Assembly (NCBI GenBank): GCA_937928595.1 | Contig: CALGJV010000011.1 | Coordinates: 1 to 64,000, forward strand | Direction: 5' to 3' | DNA from: an uncultured Phycisphaerae bacterium | Lineage (GTDB): Bacteria; Planctomycetota; Phycisphaerae; UBA1845; Fen-1342 | Length of the DNA: 64,000 nt | Part shown: in pieces, positions 1 through 8,903 of the stretch | Layout of the letters: every line of letters begins with the position of its first letter | How positions within the stretch are numbered: the stretch's first letter is position 1 | Notes under the pieces: model-generated | What the model was told of the DNA's origin: nothing | What the model saw: only the letters and a program-made list of their open reading frames with translations | Databases searched by the model: none | Program-made: the position numbers and the translations under genes

Positions 1-1818
1 CCGACAGCCGGCATGCACCCGGTCGGCGCGATGAACGCGCCGTTGCCGACGGTGCTGCACGGGCACCCGGGGGAGGCGTCCGACCGCCCGCACGTGACGT
101 GCTTCACGTGTCACGTGGGGCACGGCGCCCGGCACGAGCGGTTGCTGCGTGTGAGCGTGACCGACAACGGTCTTTGTCTCGCCTGTCACACCGCGCTGGC
201 GCCGGAGCTTTTTGGCGAGGAGCGGCGCAGCCGCCACGGCCGGCTGCCGGTGCTGGCCGACGAGCAGCGCGCGGTGGCGCAGCAGTTCGGCACGCGTGTG
301 GGGCCGCAAGGGGAACTGCTGTGCGTGACGTGCCATGCCACGCACCGCGCGCCGCAGCCGCGCGATCTGCTGGCGTTCGAGCGGGCGGAGACGGACGCGT
401 GCGGCGCGTGCCACGCCGCGCAGCAGCCGATTCGCGGTTCGAGCCACGACCTCGCGGCGTCCCACCCGGACCTGCCCAACGCCCTGGGGGTGACCCCGAC
501 CGACGGCGGGACGTGCAGCGTGTGCCATTCGGCGCACCGCTATGTCCGTCCGAGCACGGTGACCTCCACGCTCGATCCGCGGGGGCGGTGTCTGGCGTGC
601 CATGCGCCCGGCGGACTGGCGGGCGAGAAAGTGCTGGGGCCCGCGAACCACCCCGGCGCGGAGTGCGCGCAGTGCCACGATCCGCACCAGCCCGGCGCCG
701 GCAAGTACCTGCCCGGGCCGCCGGCGGAGACCTGCCGCAAGTGTCACGGCGACTACCTCGCGATGATCGGCGGTCCGCATGACGTGAACGCCCCGCTCCG
801 GGCCGAGACGGGGCCGTTCATCCGCAAGGCCCGCGCGGCGTCGCTGGAATGGCCGGCGGCCGCACGCGCCACCGGCGACGTGTGCCTCGGCTGCCACGGC
901 ATGCATGCGCAGACACCGGAGGGCTTGTGGCGGGCGGGACTGAGCGCCGGTGCGACCGAGCAGGACGCCCGTTGCCTGCCGTGCCACGTCGGCTCGGCCC
1001 CAGGTTCGATCGACCCGCACGCGCTCGTCCATCCGCTGCGCGGTCCCACCCTGGCGACGGCCGGTCCGCTGCCGCTCTGCGCCGCGCCGGACGGGGCCCC
1101 GGCGCTGGGTTGCCGGACCTGCCACGACGTGCACCGCGCGGCGCCCGGCTCGGCCGCGCTCCTGCGGCTCGGCGCCGACGGCGACTCGCGTCTGCTCTGC
1201 AAGACCTGCCACACGCCCATGGCCAGCATCCAGGCCATCGGCCACAGCGTCGATGCGCTGCGGGCGGCCGGGTTCGACGCCTTGGGGTGCGCGCCGTGCC
1301 ATGTGACGCACGCGCGGCCGGACCGGGTGGAGCCGCGCCTGATGTGGCCGCTGGACGGGTGGGGCCTGGAGAGCACGCAACCGGGCGCGGTGGCCGCGGT
1401 CGCGCCGGAGGGGTATTTTGCTCCGACGGACCGGCATTGCGTGCTCTGTCACCGCAGCGGCGGGCCGGTAGCGCCGCCAGGCATCGCCACGCATCCGCAG
1501 GTGGCGATGCTCAACATCCAGACGCCGGCGGACGCCGGCTTCCTGCCGCTGTTCGACGCGCAGGGGGAGGTGTCGCCCACCGGGCGGATCGGGTGCCGCA
1601 CGTGCCACCTGACGCATGGGCGCGAGCAGGCGGCGCAGCTCACGCTGGCGGAGCCGGGTTTGTCGGAGCGCGAGATGCGGGCGCGCCGGTTCCACATCCG
1701 CACGTTCACGGGCGACAACGTTTGCACGACATGCCACGGCAACGACGCGCTGCGACGCTTCATCTTTTTCCACGATGCAGCCCGGCGGACGGGGGCGATC
1801 GACGGGCGGGCGCGCTGA
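1..1818 (+). CDS. Multihaem cytochrome c (16 CXXCH), 5' partial
   Basis: The reading frame is open to the left edge, so the true start and signal peptide lie outside; the first internal ATG is at 13. The visible 605 residues hold 16 CXXCH haem c-binding motifs (for example CFTCH, CLACH, CVTCH, CGACH), spaced as in doubled-CXXCH multihaem cytochromes, with the last one (CTTCH) close to the C-terminus. Family knowledge: such proteins are exported, loaded with haem c in the periplasm and carry electrons to or from respiratory enzymes or extracellular acceptors. No membrane segment or porin-like partner is visible here, so the redox partner is unknown. The gene converges on the propeller gene to its right, with a perfect hairpin covering both stop codons. 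The family call is firm; the exact role is not. Confidence 0.9.
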   Translation, partial: PTAGMHPVGAMNAPLPTVLHGHPGEASDRPHVTCFTCHVGHGARHERLLRVSVTDNGLCLACHTALAPELFGEERRSRHGRLPVLADEQRAVAQQFGTRVGPQGELLCVTCHATHRAPQPRDLLAFERAETDACGACHAAQQPIRGSSHDLAASHPDLPNALGVTPTDGGTCSVCHSAHRYVRPSTVTSTLDPRGRCLACHAPGGLAGEKVLGPANHPGAECAQCHDPHQPGAGKYLPGPPAETCRKCHGDYLAMIGGPHDVNAPLRAETGPFIRKARAASLEWPAAARATGDVCLGCHGMHAQTPEGLWRAGLSAGATEQDARCLPCHVGSAPGSIDPHALVHPLRGPTLATAGPLPLCAAPDGAPALGCRTCHDVHRAAPGSAALLRLGADGDSRLLCKTCHTPMASIQAIGHSVDALRAAGFDALGCAPCHVTHARPDRVEPRLMWPLDGWGLESTQPGAVAAVAPEGYFAPTDRHCVLCHRSGGPVAPPGIATHPQVAMLNIQTPADAGFLPLFDAQGEVSPTGRIGCRTCHLTHGREQAAQLTLAEPGLSEREMRARRFHIRTFTGDNVCTTCHGNDALRRFIFFHDAARRTGAIDGRAR

Positions 1819-1834
1819 GGGCCGCGGCTCAGCG
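1813..1834. terminator. Hairpin covering the stop codons of two convergent genes
   Basis: CGCTGAG and CTCAGCG form a perfect 7-bp stem around an 8-nt GC-rich loop. The left arm holds the TGA of the cytochrome gene and the right arm holds the complement of the propeller gene's TGA. There is no T-tract, so intrinsic termination is uncertain, but the placement suggests a bidirectional terminator or a 3'-end stabiliser. Confidence 0.45.
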
Positions 1835-3169
1835 GGCTGGCAGTCGCAGGCAGACCAGCTCGCGACGGTCGCGGAGGTAGAGGCGGTCGCCGACCAGTGC
1901 CGGGTGCGACCACATGTCCGCGTCTTCGAACACCCTCAGGCGGGCGACGGGCCGGTACTTCTCACCGTCGGCTCTCACCAGCACGAGCACGCCCGCCGTG
2001 TTGCAGACCAGCACGTGCCCGTTGCCGCCCAGCAGCGCGCAGTAGTCGCTGAAGAGCTCGTCCTCGCTGTACCAGCGCGTCTTCAGCCCTTGCGCCGGGT
2101 CGAGGCACACCAGCTCACCCGCGCAACCGAAGACCAGACCGTTCACCACGACCGGCGTCGACGTGTCCGGCCGCAGCGCACGGGTCCGGGCGACCGGCTC
2201 CGGCCGGATACGGCCCTGCTCGTCGAACGCGTAGAGACGGGTGCCGTTGTTCTCGGTGGCGACGAGCAGGTGCCCGTCGAACACGATCGGCGTGGGGACG
2301 TTGAAATCCTGCTCGTCGGGCACCAGCTCCCAGAGCCGCCGGCCGGTTCCCGGATCCCAGCCGCCGAGCCCTTCCGCGTCGTACCCGACGATCTGCCGCA
2401 CGCCGCCGAGCGTGGCCAGCACGAAGCTGGCGTACGCGGCCGGATGTCCGGGCGTCTTCCAGCGGGTTTCCCCCGTGCGCCGGTCGAGCGCGACGACCGC
2501 CGCGTCAGCTGCGCCGGGGTTGACGATGAGCAGGTCGTCGACGACGAGCGGCGTGCTGCTGTAGCCCCAGGTCGCGAGCGGGGCTTTGAAGTCTTCCACG
2601 AGGTATCGCTTCCAGAGGACCCTGCCGGTGGCCAGCTCGACGCAGTGCAGGTGCCCGAACGCGCCCAGGAGGTAGGCGCGGCCGTCGTGCAGGACCGCGG
2701 CGGCCCGCGGGGCGTTGCCGTAGTCGAGCGTTCCCGGCGCTGCATACTCCACCGTCCAGCGCGGCGCGCCGGTCGCCGCATCGAAGCAGCGCCACACGTC
2801 GCGCTCGCCGGCGGCGTCCTTGTCGGAGACGACCACGAGCTCGGCCGTCGCCGTCACGCCCGAGAGGCCCGGGCCGGTGAGGGGGCGGCGCCAGAGCACG
2901 TCGGGCCTGTCCGGTAGCGTCGTCGGGAGGTCGGGCGTGAGGCCGTCGCGATTCGGGCCGCGCCAGTCGGGCCAGCCGCGGCCCGCTGCGGGTGCCGAGG
3001 CCGGCGCGGTGCTCGGTTGCGACGCGGGAGCGGTGGTCGTCTGGCCGGGCCGCGGGGAGCCGGCGTGTGCTTCGTCTGTCGCGAGCGGGGCCGCACGAAA
3101 AAGGAACGGGACGGCCGCCGGGCCGCCGAGCATCAATGCGACGGCGAGGAGCCTGCCGGGCTGCCTCAC
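1829..3169 (-). CDS. PQQ-like beta-propeller repeat protein (BamB/quinoprotein type)
   Basis: The 446-residue product has a hydrophobic N-terminal segment (about residues 6-24), a Pro/Ala/Thr-rich linker, then PQQ-type propeller blades (for example RCFDAATGAPRW and VALDRRTGETRWKTPG). These place it in the BamB / outer-membrane-quinoprotein-like superfamily. The start is taken as the GTG at 3169, because the upstream gene ends with a TGA overlapping it (GTGA, 3166-3169), a translational-coupling arrangement; a longer frame reaching 3313 would overlap that gene by about 150 bases. Family knowledge: in planctomycetes such proteins are exported propellers, mostly without a proven cofactor. Enzymatic activity is not predicted, as no methanol-dehydrogenase-type active-site residues were identified. 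It is co-transcribed with the NHL-repeat gene. Confidence 0.8.
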   Translation of the reverse strand: MRQPGRLLAVALMLGGPAAVPFLFRAAPLATDEAHAGSPRPGQTTTAPASQPSTAPASAPAAGRGWPDWRGPNRDGLTPDLPTTLPDRPDVLWRRPLTGPGLSGVTATAELVVVSDKDAAGERDVWRCFDAATGAPRWTVEYAAPGTLDYGNAPRAAAVLHDGRAYLLGAFGHLHCVELATGRVLWKRYLVEDFKAPLATWGYSSTPLVVDDLLIVNPGAADAAVVALDRRTGETRWKTPGHPAAYASFVLATLGGVRQIVGYDAEGLGGWDPGTGRRLWELVPDEQDFNVPTPIVFDGHLLVATENNGTRLYAFDEQGRIRPEPVARTRALRPDTSTPVVVNGLVFGCAGELVCLDPAQGLKTRWYSEDELFSDYCALLGGNGHVLVCNTAGVLVLVRADGEKYRPVARLRVFEDADMWSHPALVGDRLYLRDRRELVCLRLPAR

Positions 3170-4152
3170 GGCTGTGCACCCTGCCCCGGCGGCGGCTCCT
3201 TCGCCGGGGCCGACGTGGGGGCTTCCGGCCGCTTGAGGACGCGGACGCCCTGGGTCGACGTATCCGCGACGTAGATGGTTCGCCCGTCGCGCGTGGCCGC
3301 GATATCGACGCACTGGCAGGTCTTTCCACCGCGGAACCAGCCGACCAGTTCGACGTAATCGCCGTCCGGCCTGTAGCGCTTTACGCGGTCCGGGCCGGAC
3401 TCGGCCGTGAACACGTCACCGTTGGGGCCGACGCAGAGGTTCATGGGGTTGCAGCAGCCGCCGAAGGCGGCCACGTCCTTCGAACCCTCCGAGCCGAACT
3501 TGGCGACCAGCTTGCCGTCGCGGTCGTAGATGCCCACGCGATGCCGGGTGTTCTCCGCGACCAGCAGCCTGTCGCCGTGCGCCGCGATATCGAGCGTGCC
3601 GCAGCACCCGCGCAGGCCCTTGGCGATGGTCTGCGGATCCTCGAGTTCGACGGTGTACCGGACGATCGTGAACCCGGTGTCCCCCCGCAGCACGACGAAC
3701 ACGTCCTTGTCCGACACGGTCAGCGCCGCGACGCCCTTGCCCTTGAGTTCCGTGCCGCGGTCGACTTGGCCTTCGCGCGTGAGTCGGGCCAGCGTCCGCT
3801 CGGCGGCGACGAACACCGCTCCGGTCGGCCCCACGGCGATCGCTTCGGGCCGGAAATCCAGCTCCCACGTCGTCTCGGCCTTGCCGTCCCGGATGACGTG
3901 CACCCGCTTCTGCTGCGCGTCGCACGCGAGCAGCCGGTCGTCGGCATCCACCGCGATCGCGGTCAGGTGTCGGATGGCCTGCGCCCCGGTGAGCCGGATC
4001 GGGGGCTCTTCCTTGTAGACGGCCTTCGCGGCCGCCGCGGCCTCGGCCTTGCGGTCTTCCTCCTCGCCGGCCGGGCTGCTGGACGCGACCAGACAGCCGC
4101 ACAGGGTCAGGAACCACGGCAGGCCCACGACGCAGACAACGCGAGCGGACAC
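3166..4152 (-). CDS. NHL-repeat beta-propeller lipoprotein-like protein
   Basis: The 328-residue exported protein has a short hydrophobic N-terminus ending in a lipobox-like LTLCGC and a charged Ala/Glu linker, then NHL-type repeats (AIAVDADDRLLACD, AIAVGPTGAVFVA, LCVGPNGDVFTAESG). Two double-cysteine sites (GCCG and GCCN) sit in the blades and could bind metal or form disulfides. The GTG at 4152 is preferred because GGGGAG lies about 7 bases upstream; a GTG at 4167 would add five residues. The gene overlaps the following PQQ-type propeller gene by four bases, so the two probably act together in the cell envelope. The substrate or ligand is unknown. Confidence 0.75.
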   Translation of the reverse strand: MSARVVCVVGLPWFLTLCGCLVASSSPAGEEEDRKAEAAAAAKAVYKEEPPIRLTGAQAIRHLTAIAVDADDRLLACDAQQKRVHVIRDGKAETTWELDFRPEAIAVGPTGAVFVAAERTLARLTREGQVDRGTELKGKGVAALTVSDKDVFVVLRGDTGFTIVRYTVELEDPQTIAKGLRGCCGTLDIAAHGDRLLVAENTRHRVGIYDRDGKLVAKFGSEGSKDVAAFGGCCNPMNLCVGPNGDVFTAESGPDRVKRYRPDGDYVELVGWFRGGKTCQCVDIAATRDGRTIYVADTSTQGVRVLKRPEAPTSAPAKEPPPGQGAQP

Positions 4153-4202
4153 CGGCGGACTCCCCACGGTATACCCCGGCGCGACGCGCGTCGGGCCGCG
4201 AC

Positions 4203-4208
4203 ATTGTA
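4203..4208 (-). promoter_or_regulatory. Candidate -10 box for the NHL/PQQ propeller pair
   Basis: On the minus strand this reads TACAAT, about 50 bases before the GTG at 4152. No convincing -35 is present 16-18 bases further upstream, so this rests on the -10 only. The same TACAAT hexamer recurs upstream of other genes in the window. Confidence 0.3.
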
Positions 4209-4306
4209 CCGGGTGATCGGCAGCCGGCGGCGGGCGCGGTGGGGCGGCCTGCGCGCTCTTGTCGCAGCTTGAATCGGTTCATGCGCACCCGTACGCTGGC
4301 GCTGCG

Positions 4307-6781
4307 ATGCGGCGTCTGCTTCCCACGTTGGCCAACAGCGATCCGGGGCTGGCGGTGCTGGTCATCGGCTTGCTGGCGGTGGCGGGCGGGGCCTGGCTGG
4401 TGATACGCGGCTCCGAAACCAGGGCTCGAGCGGACGCCCGGACAGCCATCACGTTGTGCCGCGGCGGGACGAAAATCGACCGTGTCGAGACGCGCGAACT
4501 GAAGGCGGCTTTCGAGGCGGCGCACCCGGACCTGCGGTTGCAGGTCATTCAGAGCAACGTCGAGCGAAAGCCCGACACGATGGTCGCGGCCGGCGTCGCT
4601 CCGGACCTGCTGGCGGTGGGGGTGGACAAGGTCAATTACTACCTGGACGGCGATGCGCTGCTGGATCTGGCGCCGCTGGTGGAGCGTGACCCGGAGCTGC
4701 GCGAGCTGTGGCAGGCGGTGCAGGGGGGCGCGGCGGCCGAGGCGTCGGATTTCTTCGCCCAGACGGTCACGCCGTTCGTGCGTGAGTCGGCCGGGCGGAA
4801 GCAGCTTTTCGCGATTCCCGCGAGCTACACGCCGTTCATCATCTACTACTCCAAGGACCTGTTCGACAAGTACCGCATCCCGTATCCCGACGAGGACTGG
4901 GACTGGGAAGACCTGCGGGAGAAGGCGTTGGCGCTGACGCGCGACGCGGCCGGGCGGCGCGCGGACCACCCCGACTTCGACGCGGACCGCGTCGTGTCGT
5001 ACGGCTTCCAGTTCGCGTGGTGGCAGCACGGCGTGGAGACGTTCATCCGGCAGAGCGGGGGGCGGCTGGTCAATGCGGACGGGACGGAGGTTGTGGCGGA
5101 CGATCCGCGCACGGTGGCGGCGCTCCAGTTTCTCTTTGACCTGAAGTATCGCGACCGGGTCGTGCCGAGCGGGCAGGGGGCGACGGCCCGCGACATCAGC
5201 TTCATGAAGGGCTCGGTGGGGATGTTCCTGTGGGGCGTGTTTCTGATCCCCAGCCTCAACGAGCAGTCGCCGGAGCTGGACTGGGACATCGCGCCGCTGC
5301 CGCGCGGCCCGGACGGCCGCCGCGCGTCGATCGTGTACACGAACGCCTGGGGCATCTCGAAGCAGTGCCCGCACCCCGAGGCGGCGTTCGCGTACCTGAA
5401 GTTCCTGGTGGGCGACGCGGGTATGCGAATCATGCGGCGGCACCAGGTGTTCCTGCCCGTGCGGCGGTCGCTGCTGCGCGACACCGGGCTCGTGGATCCG
5501 ACTCGCCGTCCGCGGAGCACATGGGTTCTCACGCACGACATGGATCACGGCTACGCCGAGCCGCCCTTCAGCACGCGCCAGTACTACGGCGACATCTACG
5601 AGCTCATCAACGAGCAGTTCGAGAAGCTGTTACGCCTGCCGCGGCCCGAGCTCACGCCGCTGGACGTGGCCCGCAACATCACGGCGGGCGGCAACACCCT
5701 GCTGCGTCGCGACCGGGCGGTGGGGCGCCCGACGCCGTTCGGGCTGCTGGCGCTGGGGCTGGCGGCACTGCCGGCCGCGTACCTCCTGTGGCGCTGGCTG
5801 CGGACGCGCCGCCGGCCGCTGTCGCCCCTGGCGCGGCAGGAGGAGCGCTGGGGTTATCTGCTCATCGCGCCGTGGGTGCTCGGGTTCCTGCTGTTCGCGG
5901 CGTTTCCGATCATCGTCTCGCTGACGCTGTCGTTCGCGCAGTGGCAGAGCGTGGCGGACTTCACGCGCAGCGAGTTCATCGGCCTGGAGAACTACCGCGT
6001 CGCGCTCAGCGGCGAGGACCCGAAGTTCTGGCCGTCGCTGTGGGTCACGTTCCGCTATGCTCTGGTCGCGGTGCCGGCGGGCCTCATCGCCGGGCTGGCG
6101 CTGGCGCTGCTGATGAACCAGAAAGTCCGCGGCATCAGCGTATTCCGCACGCTGTACTACATTCCGGCGATCCTGCCGTCGGTCGCGACCGCGGTCCTGT
6201 GGTGGCACCTGTTCGACACCCGCTACGGCTGGGTGAACCGCGTGCTGGATGCCGTGAACTTCGGGAACTGGGTGCCGGCGGCGGCCGCCGCCCTGGGTGT
6301 GCGAACCTACCCGATCGGCTGGCTGACGGACGAGGTGGTCGTGCCGCTGATTTTCGTGGTGATGGCGCTCTGGACCGTCGGCGGGGGCATGATCATCTAC
6401 CTCGCCGGGCTCCAGAGCATCCCGACGCAGCTCTACGAGGCCGCCGAGATCGATGGGGCCGGCCGCGGGCAGCAGCTCCGCCACGTGACGCTGCCGATGC
6501 TCTCGCCGGTGATCTTCTTCAATCTGATCATGGGGATCATCGGCTCGTTCCAGGTGTTCAACGCCGCGTTCGTGCTGTTCGACGGCGGGCCGGGCCCGGC
6601 CAACTCCGCGCTGTTCTACGGGCTGCACCTGTTCCGCGAGGCGTTCTTCAAATACCGCCTGGGTTACGCTTCGGCGCTGGCGTGGATCCTCTTCGTCATC
6701 ATCCTGGCACTGACGGCGCTGGTGTTCAAATCGTCGCCCCTGTGGGTTCACTACGAGGCCGCCCGGAAACGCCCCGCATGA
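4307..6781 (+). CDS. Fused ABC sugar-type solute-binding protein and MalF/UgpA-like permease
   Basis: The 824-residue protein joins two parts that are normally separate. Residues 14-34 form a membrane anchor. Residues about 45-440 resemble family 1 extracellular solute-binding proteins (UgpB/MalE type; note ELKAAFEAAHPD and YYSKDLFDKYRIPYP). A second membrane segment lies at about 475-498. From about 510 to the end is a MalF/UgpA-type inner-membrane permease with the EAA loop that docks the ATPase (EAAEIDGAGRGQQLRHVTLP, from about residue 711). The ATG at 4307 is preferred over an upstream TTG at 4259, which would add a non-membrane leader. The next gene overlaps by ATGA, so binding protein and both permeases are made as two polypeptides. 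No ATPase gene lies nearby; a shared MsmX/UgpC-like ATPase elsewhere is inferred. The substrate is probably an oligosaccharide or glycerol-phosphate-like compound. Confidence 0.85.
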   Translation: MRRLLPTLANSDPGLAVLVIGLLAVAGGAWLVIRGSETRARADARTAITLCRGGTKIDRVETRELKAAFEAAHPDLRLQVIQSNVERKPDTMVAAGVAPDLLAVGVDKVNYYLDGDALLDLAPLVERDPELRELWQAVQGGAAAEASDFFAQTVTPFVRESAGRKQLFAIPASYTPFIIYYSKDLFDKYRIPYPDEDWDWEDLREKALALTRDAAGRRADHPDFDADRVVSYGFQFAWWQHGVETFIRQSGGRLVNADGTEVVADDPRTVAALQFLFDLKYRDRVVPSGQGATARDISFMKGSVGMFLWGVFLIPSLNEQSPELDWDIAPLPRGPDGRRASIVYTNAWGISKQCPHPEAAFAYLKFLVGDAGMRIMRRHQVFLPVRRSLLRDTGLVDPTRRPRSTWVLTHDMDHGYAEPPFSTRQYYGDIYELINEQFEKLLRLPRPELTPLDVARNITAGGNTLLRRDRAVGRPTPFGLLALGLAALPAAYLLWRWLRTRRRPLSPLARQEERWGYLLIAPWVLGFLLFAAFPIIVSLTLSFAQWQSVADFTRSEFIGLENYRVALSGEDPKFWPSLWVTFRYALVAVPAGLIAGLALALLMNQKVRGISVFRTLYYIPAILPSVATAVLWWHLFDTRYGWVNRVLDAVNFGNWVPAAAAALGVRTYPIGWLTDEVVVPLIFVVMALWTVGGGMIIYLAGLQSIPTQLYEAAEIDGAGRGQQLRHVTLPMLSPVIFFNLIMGIIGSFQVFNAAFVLFDGGPGPANSALFYGLHLFREAFFKYRLGYASALAWILFVIILALTALVFKSSPLWVHYEAARKRPA

Positions 6782-8520
6782 CCGGCAGCGAAGGACGCCG
6801 CGAATCCCGCCGCTACCGCGCCCTCGTGTACGCGGTGCTCATCGGCGGCGCGCTGCCGATCCTGCTGCCGTTCTACTGGCTCGTGCTGTCCAGCCTCAAG
6901 ACCAAGGAGCGTGTCGAAGCCTACCCGCCCGACTGGCTCCCGGTCGTCCCGCGCACCTTCCTGACCGTCGCCGGCACCGAGCTCCAGGTGAAGGTCTTCG
7001 ACGACGGCCTCGCGTCCGGCACGCACGTCTGCCGCGTAAAGGTGCTGCATGAGCGCGGCCCCCTGCCGACCGTTCCCGCCGGCGCGCTCACCCTCACCCG
7101 CACGGAGGAGTGCTACGCCCTCGTCGACGGTGTCCGCTGCCGCGTGGTCCCGGTCGACGCGCCCCCGGTCCCCGACGGCACCGTCGCCGTCGAGCTGCGC
7201 GGGGCCCTCGAGACCGCCCGCGTGCCGGCGGCCGCGCTGCGGAGCACCACCGAGTCCCGCTGCCTCTGGCACGTCCTTGGCGTCGAGCTGCCGGTGACGG
7301 CCGACGTTCCGTCTTGGCCCGAGGCGGGCTCGGTGCCGGTGCGTCTCGCCGCTCCGCCCGAACCCCTGCGGGTCGCGCCGCAGGTGCTCGCGGCCGACGG
7401 CGCGGCCGTCCGCTACCGCGGGCGGGACCTGCCCGTGGAGGTCCTGTCCGATGACCGGGGCGGCGGCTGGTGGACCGTGGCGCTGCGGACGGACGTGACG
7501 TACGACGTTCCGGTGAGCGAGCTGCGAACGGAGACGCGGACGCGGCACTGGGCGCGGCTCGACGACCGCGACGTGCCGGTCCGCCCCCTCGCGGCCGGGG
7601 CCGAGACCGACACCGTGCCGGTGGAGCTGGTCGGACGGCCGCGGGTCGTGCGGGTGGCGCCGGCGGCGCTCGAGCGGCGGCCCGCGGAGGTCTATACGGT
7701 GCGGCTGCTGGGCGAGGAAGTGCGCGTGGAGCCGGTGGAGCGGCCGCGGCTCGACGATCCGCAGGCGCCGGTGGCGTTCCGGGTGCCGGGGCCGCTGACG
7801 GTCGTCGCCGAGCGCCTGCGGCACGAGCGTCCGCTGGAGCCGCAGTGGGGGAACTACGCGGCGGCCTGGCGCGAGCAGACGTTCGACCGCTACGTGGTGA
7901 ACACGTTGTTCATCGCGGCGCTGGTGGTGCTCGGCACCGTGCTGAGCTGCGGGCTGGTCGGTTACGCGTTCGCGCGGCTGGATTTCCGCGGGCGCGACGT
8001 GCTGTTCCTGGTGCTGCTGGCGACGATGATGATCCCCGGGCAGGTCACGAGCATCCCAACGTTCGTGCTGTTCGTGAAGTTCGGCTGGCTGGACAGCTAC
8101 AAGCCGCTGATTCTGCCGGCCATGCTGGCGAGCTCGGCGTTTTTCATCTTCCTGTACCGCCAGTTCATGCTGACGATTCCAGTCGATCTCGAGGACTCGG
8201 CCCGGATCGACGGCTGCGGCCCGCTCCAGACGTGGTGGCTCATCATCATGCCGCTGTCCAAGCCGATCGTCGTGACCGTCGCGGTGTTTACGTTCATCGG
8301 CGTGTGGAACGACTTTCTCGGCCCGTTGCTCTACATCAACTCGGACGAGAAGCAGACCGTCGCCCTCGGACTCCAGAGCTTCAAGAGCGCGTTCCAGTAC
8401 GACGACCCCCAGGTGCTCATGGCCGCGTCGGTGATGATGATGCTCCCCAGCATCGTGATGTTCTTTCTGGCGCAGCGGGCGTTCATCCGGGGCGTGGTGG
8501 TCAGCGGCGTCAAGGGGTGA
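6778..8520 (+). CDS. MalG/UgpE-like ABC permease with a six-repeat periplasmic insert
   Basis: The 580-residue permease is about twice the usual MalG-family length (roughly 280). Residues 15-40 form the first membrane helix. Residues 371-580 hold the remaining helices and the ATPase-docking EAA loop (EDSARIDGCGPLQTWWLIIMPL). Between them, residues 59-347 form an insert of six tandem units of 45-50 residues, each with beta-strand character. The insert sits in the first periplasmic loop, where ordinary MalG proteins have a short linker before the NY..W motif (here WGNYAAAW, about residues 357-364). The ATG at 6778 overlaps the stop of the fused binding-protein/permease gene (ATGA), so the pair is translationally coupled. 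A much longer open frame upstream is a shadow of the previous gene. The insert may form a dedicated docking platform for the tethered binding protein. Confidence 0.85.
   Translation: MTGSEGRRESRRYRALVYAVLIGGALPILLPFYWLVLSSLKTKERVEAYPPDWLPVVPRTFLTVAGTELQVKVFDDGLASGTHVCRVKVLHERGPLPTVPAGALTLTRTEECYALVDGVRCRVVPVDAPPVPDGTVAVELRGALETARVPAAALRSTTESRCLWHVLGVELPVTADVPSWPEAGSVPVRLAAPPEPLRVAPQVLAADGAAVRYRGRDLPVEVLSDDRGGGWWTVALRTDVTYDVPVSELRTETRTRHWARLDDRDVPVRPLAAGAETDTVPVELVGRPRVVRVAPAALERRPAEVYTVRLLGEEVRVEPVERPRLDDPQAPVAFRVPGPLTVVAERLRHERPLEPQWGNYAAAWREQTFDRYVVNTLFIAALVVLGTVLSCGLVGYAFARLDFRGRDVLFLVLLATMMIPGQVTSIPTFVLFVKFGWLDSYKPLILPAMLASSAFFIFLYRQFMLTIPVDLEDSARIDGCGPLQTWWLIIMPLSKPIVVTVAVFTFIGVWNDFLGPLLYINSDEKQTVALGLQSFKSAFQYDDPQVLMAASVMMMLPSIVMFFLAQRAFIRGVVVSGVKG
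6952..7818 (+). repeat. Six tandem 45-50-residue repeats inside the permease gene
   Basis: The units run over residues 59-104, 105-154, 155-204, 205-249, 250-298 and 299-347 of the permease. Each follows the pattern (L/V)xGx(E/D)(L/V)xVxxx near its start and (T/S)VxVxLxG...VxxxxL at its end (for example LLGEEVRVEPV; DDRDVPVRPL; VRVAPAAL; ARVPAAAL). Sequence identity between units is low, so the repeat is old. Confidence 0.75.
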
Positions 8521-8903
8521 GCGACACGACGACAGGGGGCGGGTCTTATAACGCGCAGGTCGCAGAATGTCGCCCTGCGGCGGGTTGCGGCCGGTCGATT
8601 ATCGGTCCGTGGGGCGACGTTCCGACCCTGCGTGACGTTTTCGGACCATCGCGCAAACCTTTTCCAATAAAAGAGTTACTTGCACTAAAGCGTCGTGGTG
8701 TCTACACTGGCCGTTACCGCTCCCGAGTTTCCGGACGGTTCGGACGGGTCGTGTAGTTCCGCTGCGACGGTCGTGCCGCGCGCTGGGCGCGGCGCGCCCG
8801 ACGTCACGACGCCCGCCGGGCGATCCGCGGGTCGCGCGGCGCGCGGGACACGGAGCATGGCGCCAGCGTACGGAGGCCGCGCCAGGCCCCGAAGGTGGGA
8901 GAC
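8521..8903. other. Intergenic leader of the giant secreted protein gene
   Basis: These 383 bases hold no credible gene. They contain an AT-rich patch (about 8659-8690) unlike the GC-rich surroundings and one promoter candidate, listed separately. No riboswitch fold or tRNA was recognised. Confidence 0.5.
8680..8708 (+). promoter_or_regulatory. Candidate sigma70-type promoter
   Basis: TTGCAC at 8680-8685 and TACACT at 8703-8708 are separated by 17 bases, within an AT-rich patch. This would give a leader of about 190 bases before the ATG at 8904. Confidence 0.4.

Noticed and set aside
3416-5548. Minus-strand 710-residue frame
   Set aside because: Arg/Pro/His-rich, no motif, lies across the NHL gene and antisense to the ABC gene.
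5230-6777. N-terminal extension of the MalG-like permease frame
   Set aside because: It overlaps the fused binding-protein/permease gene in another frame and has shadow composition; the ATGA junction at 6778 gives the proper start.
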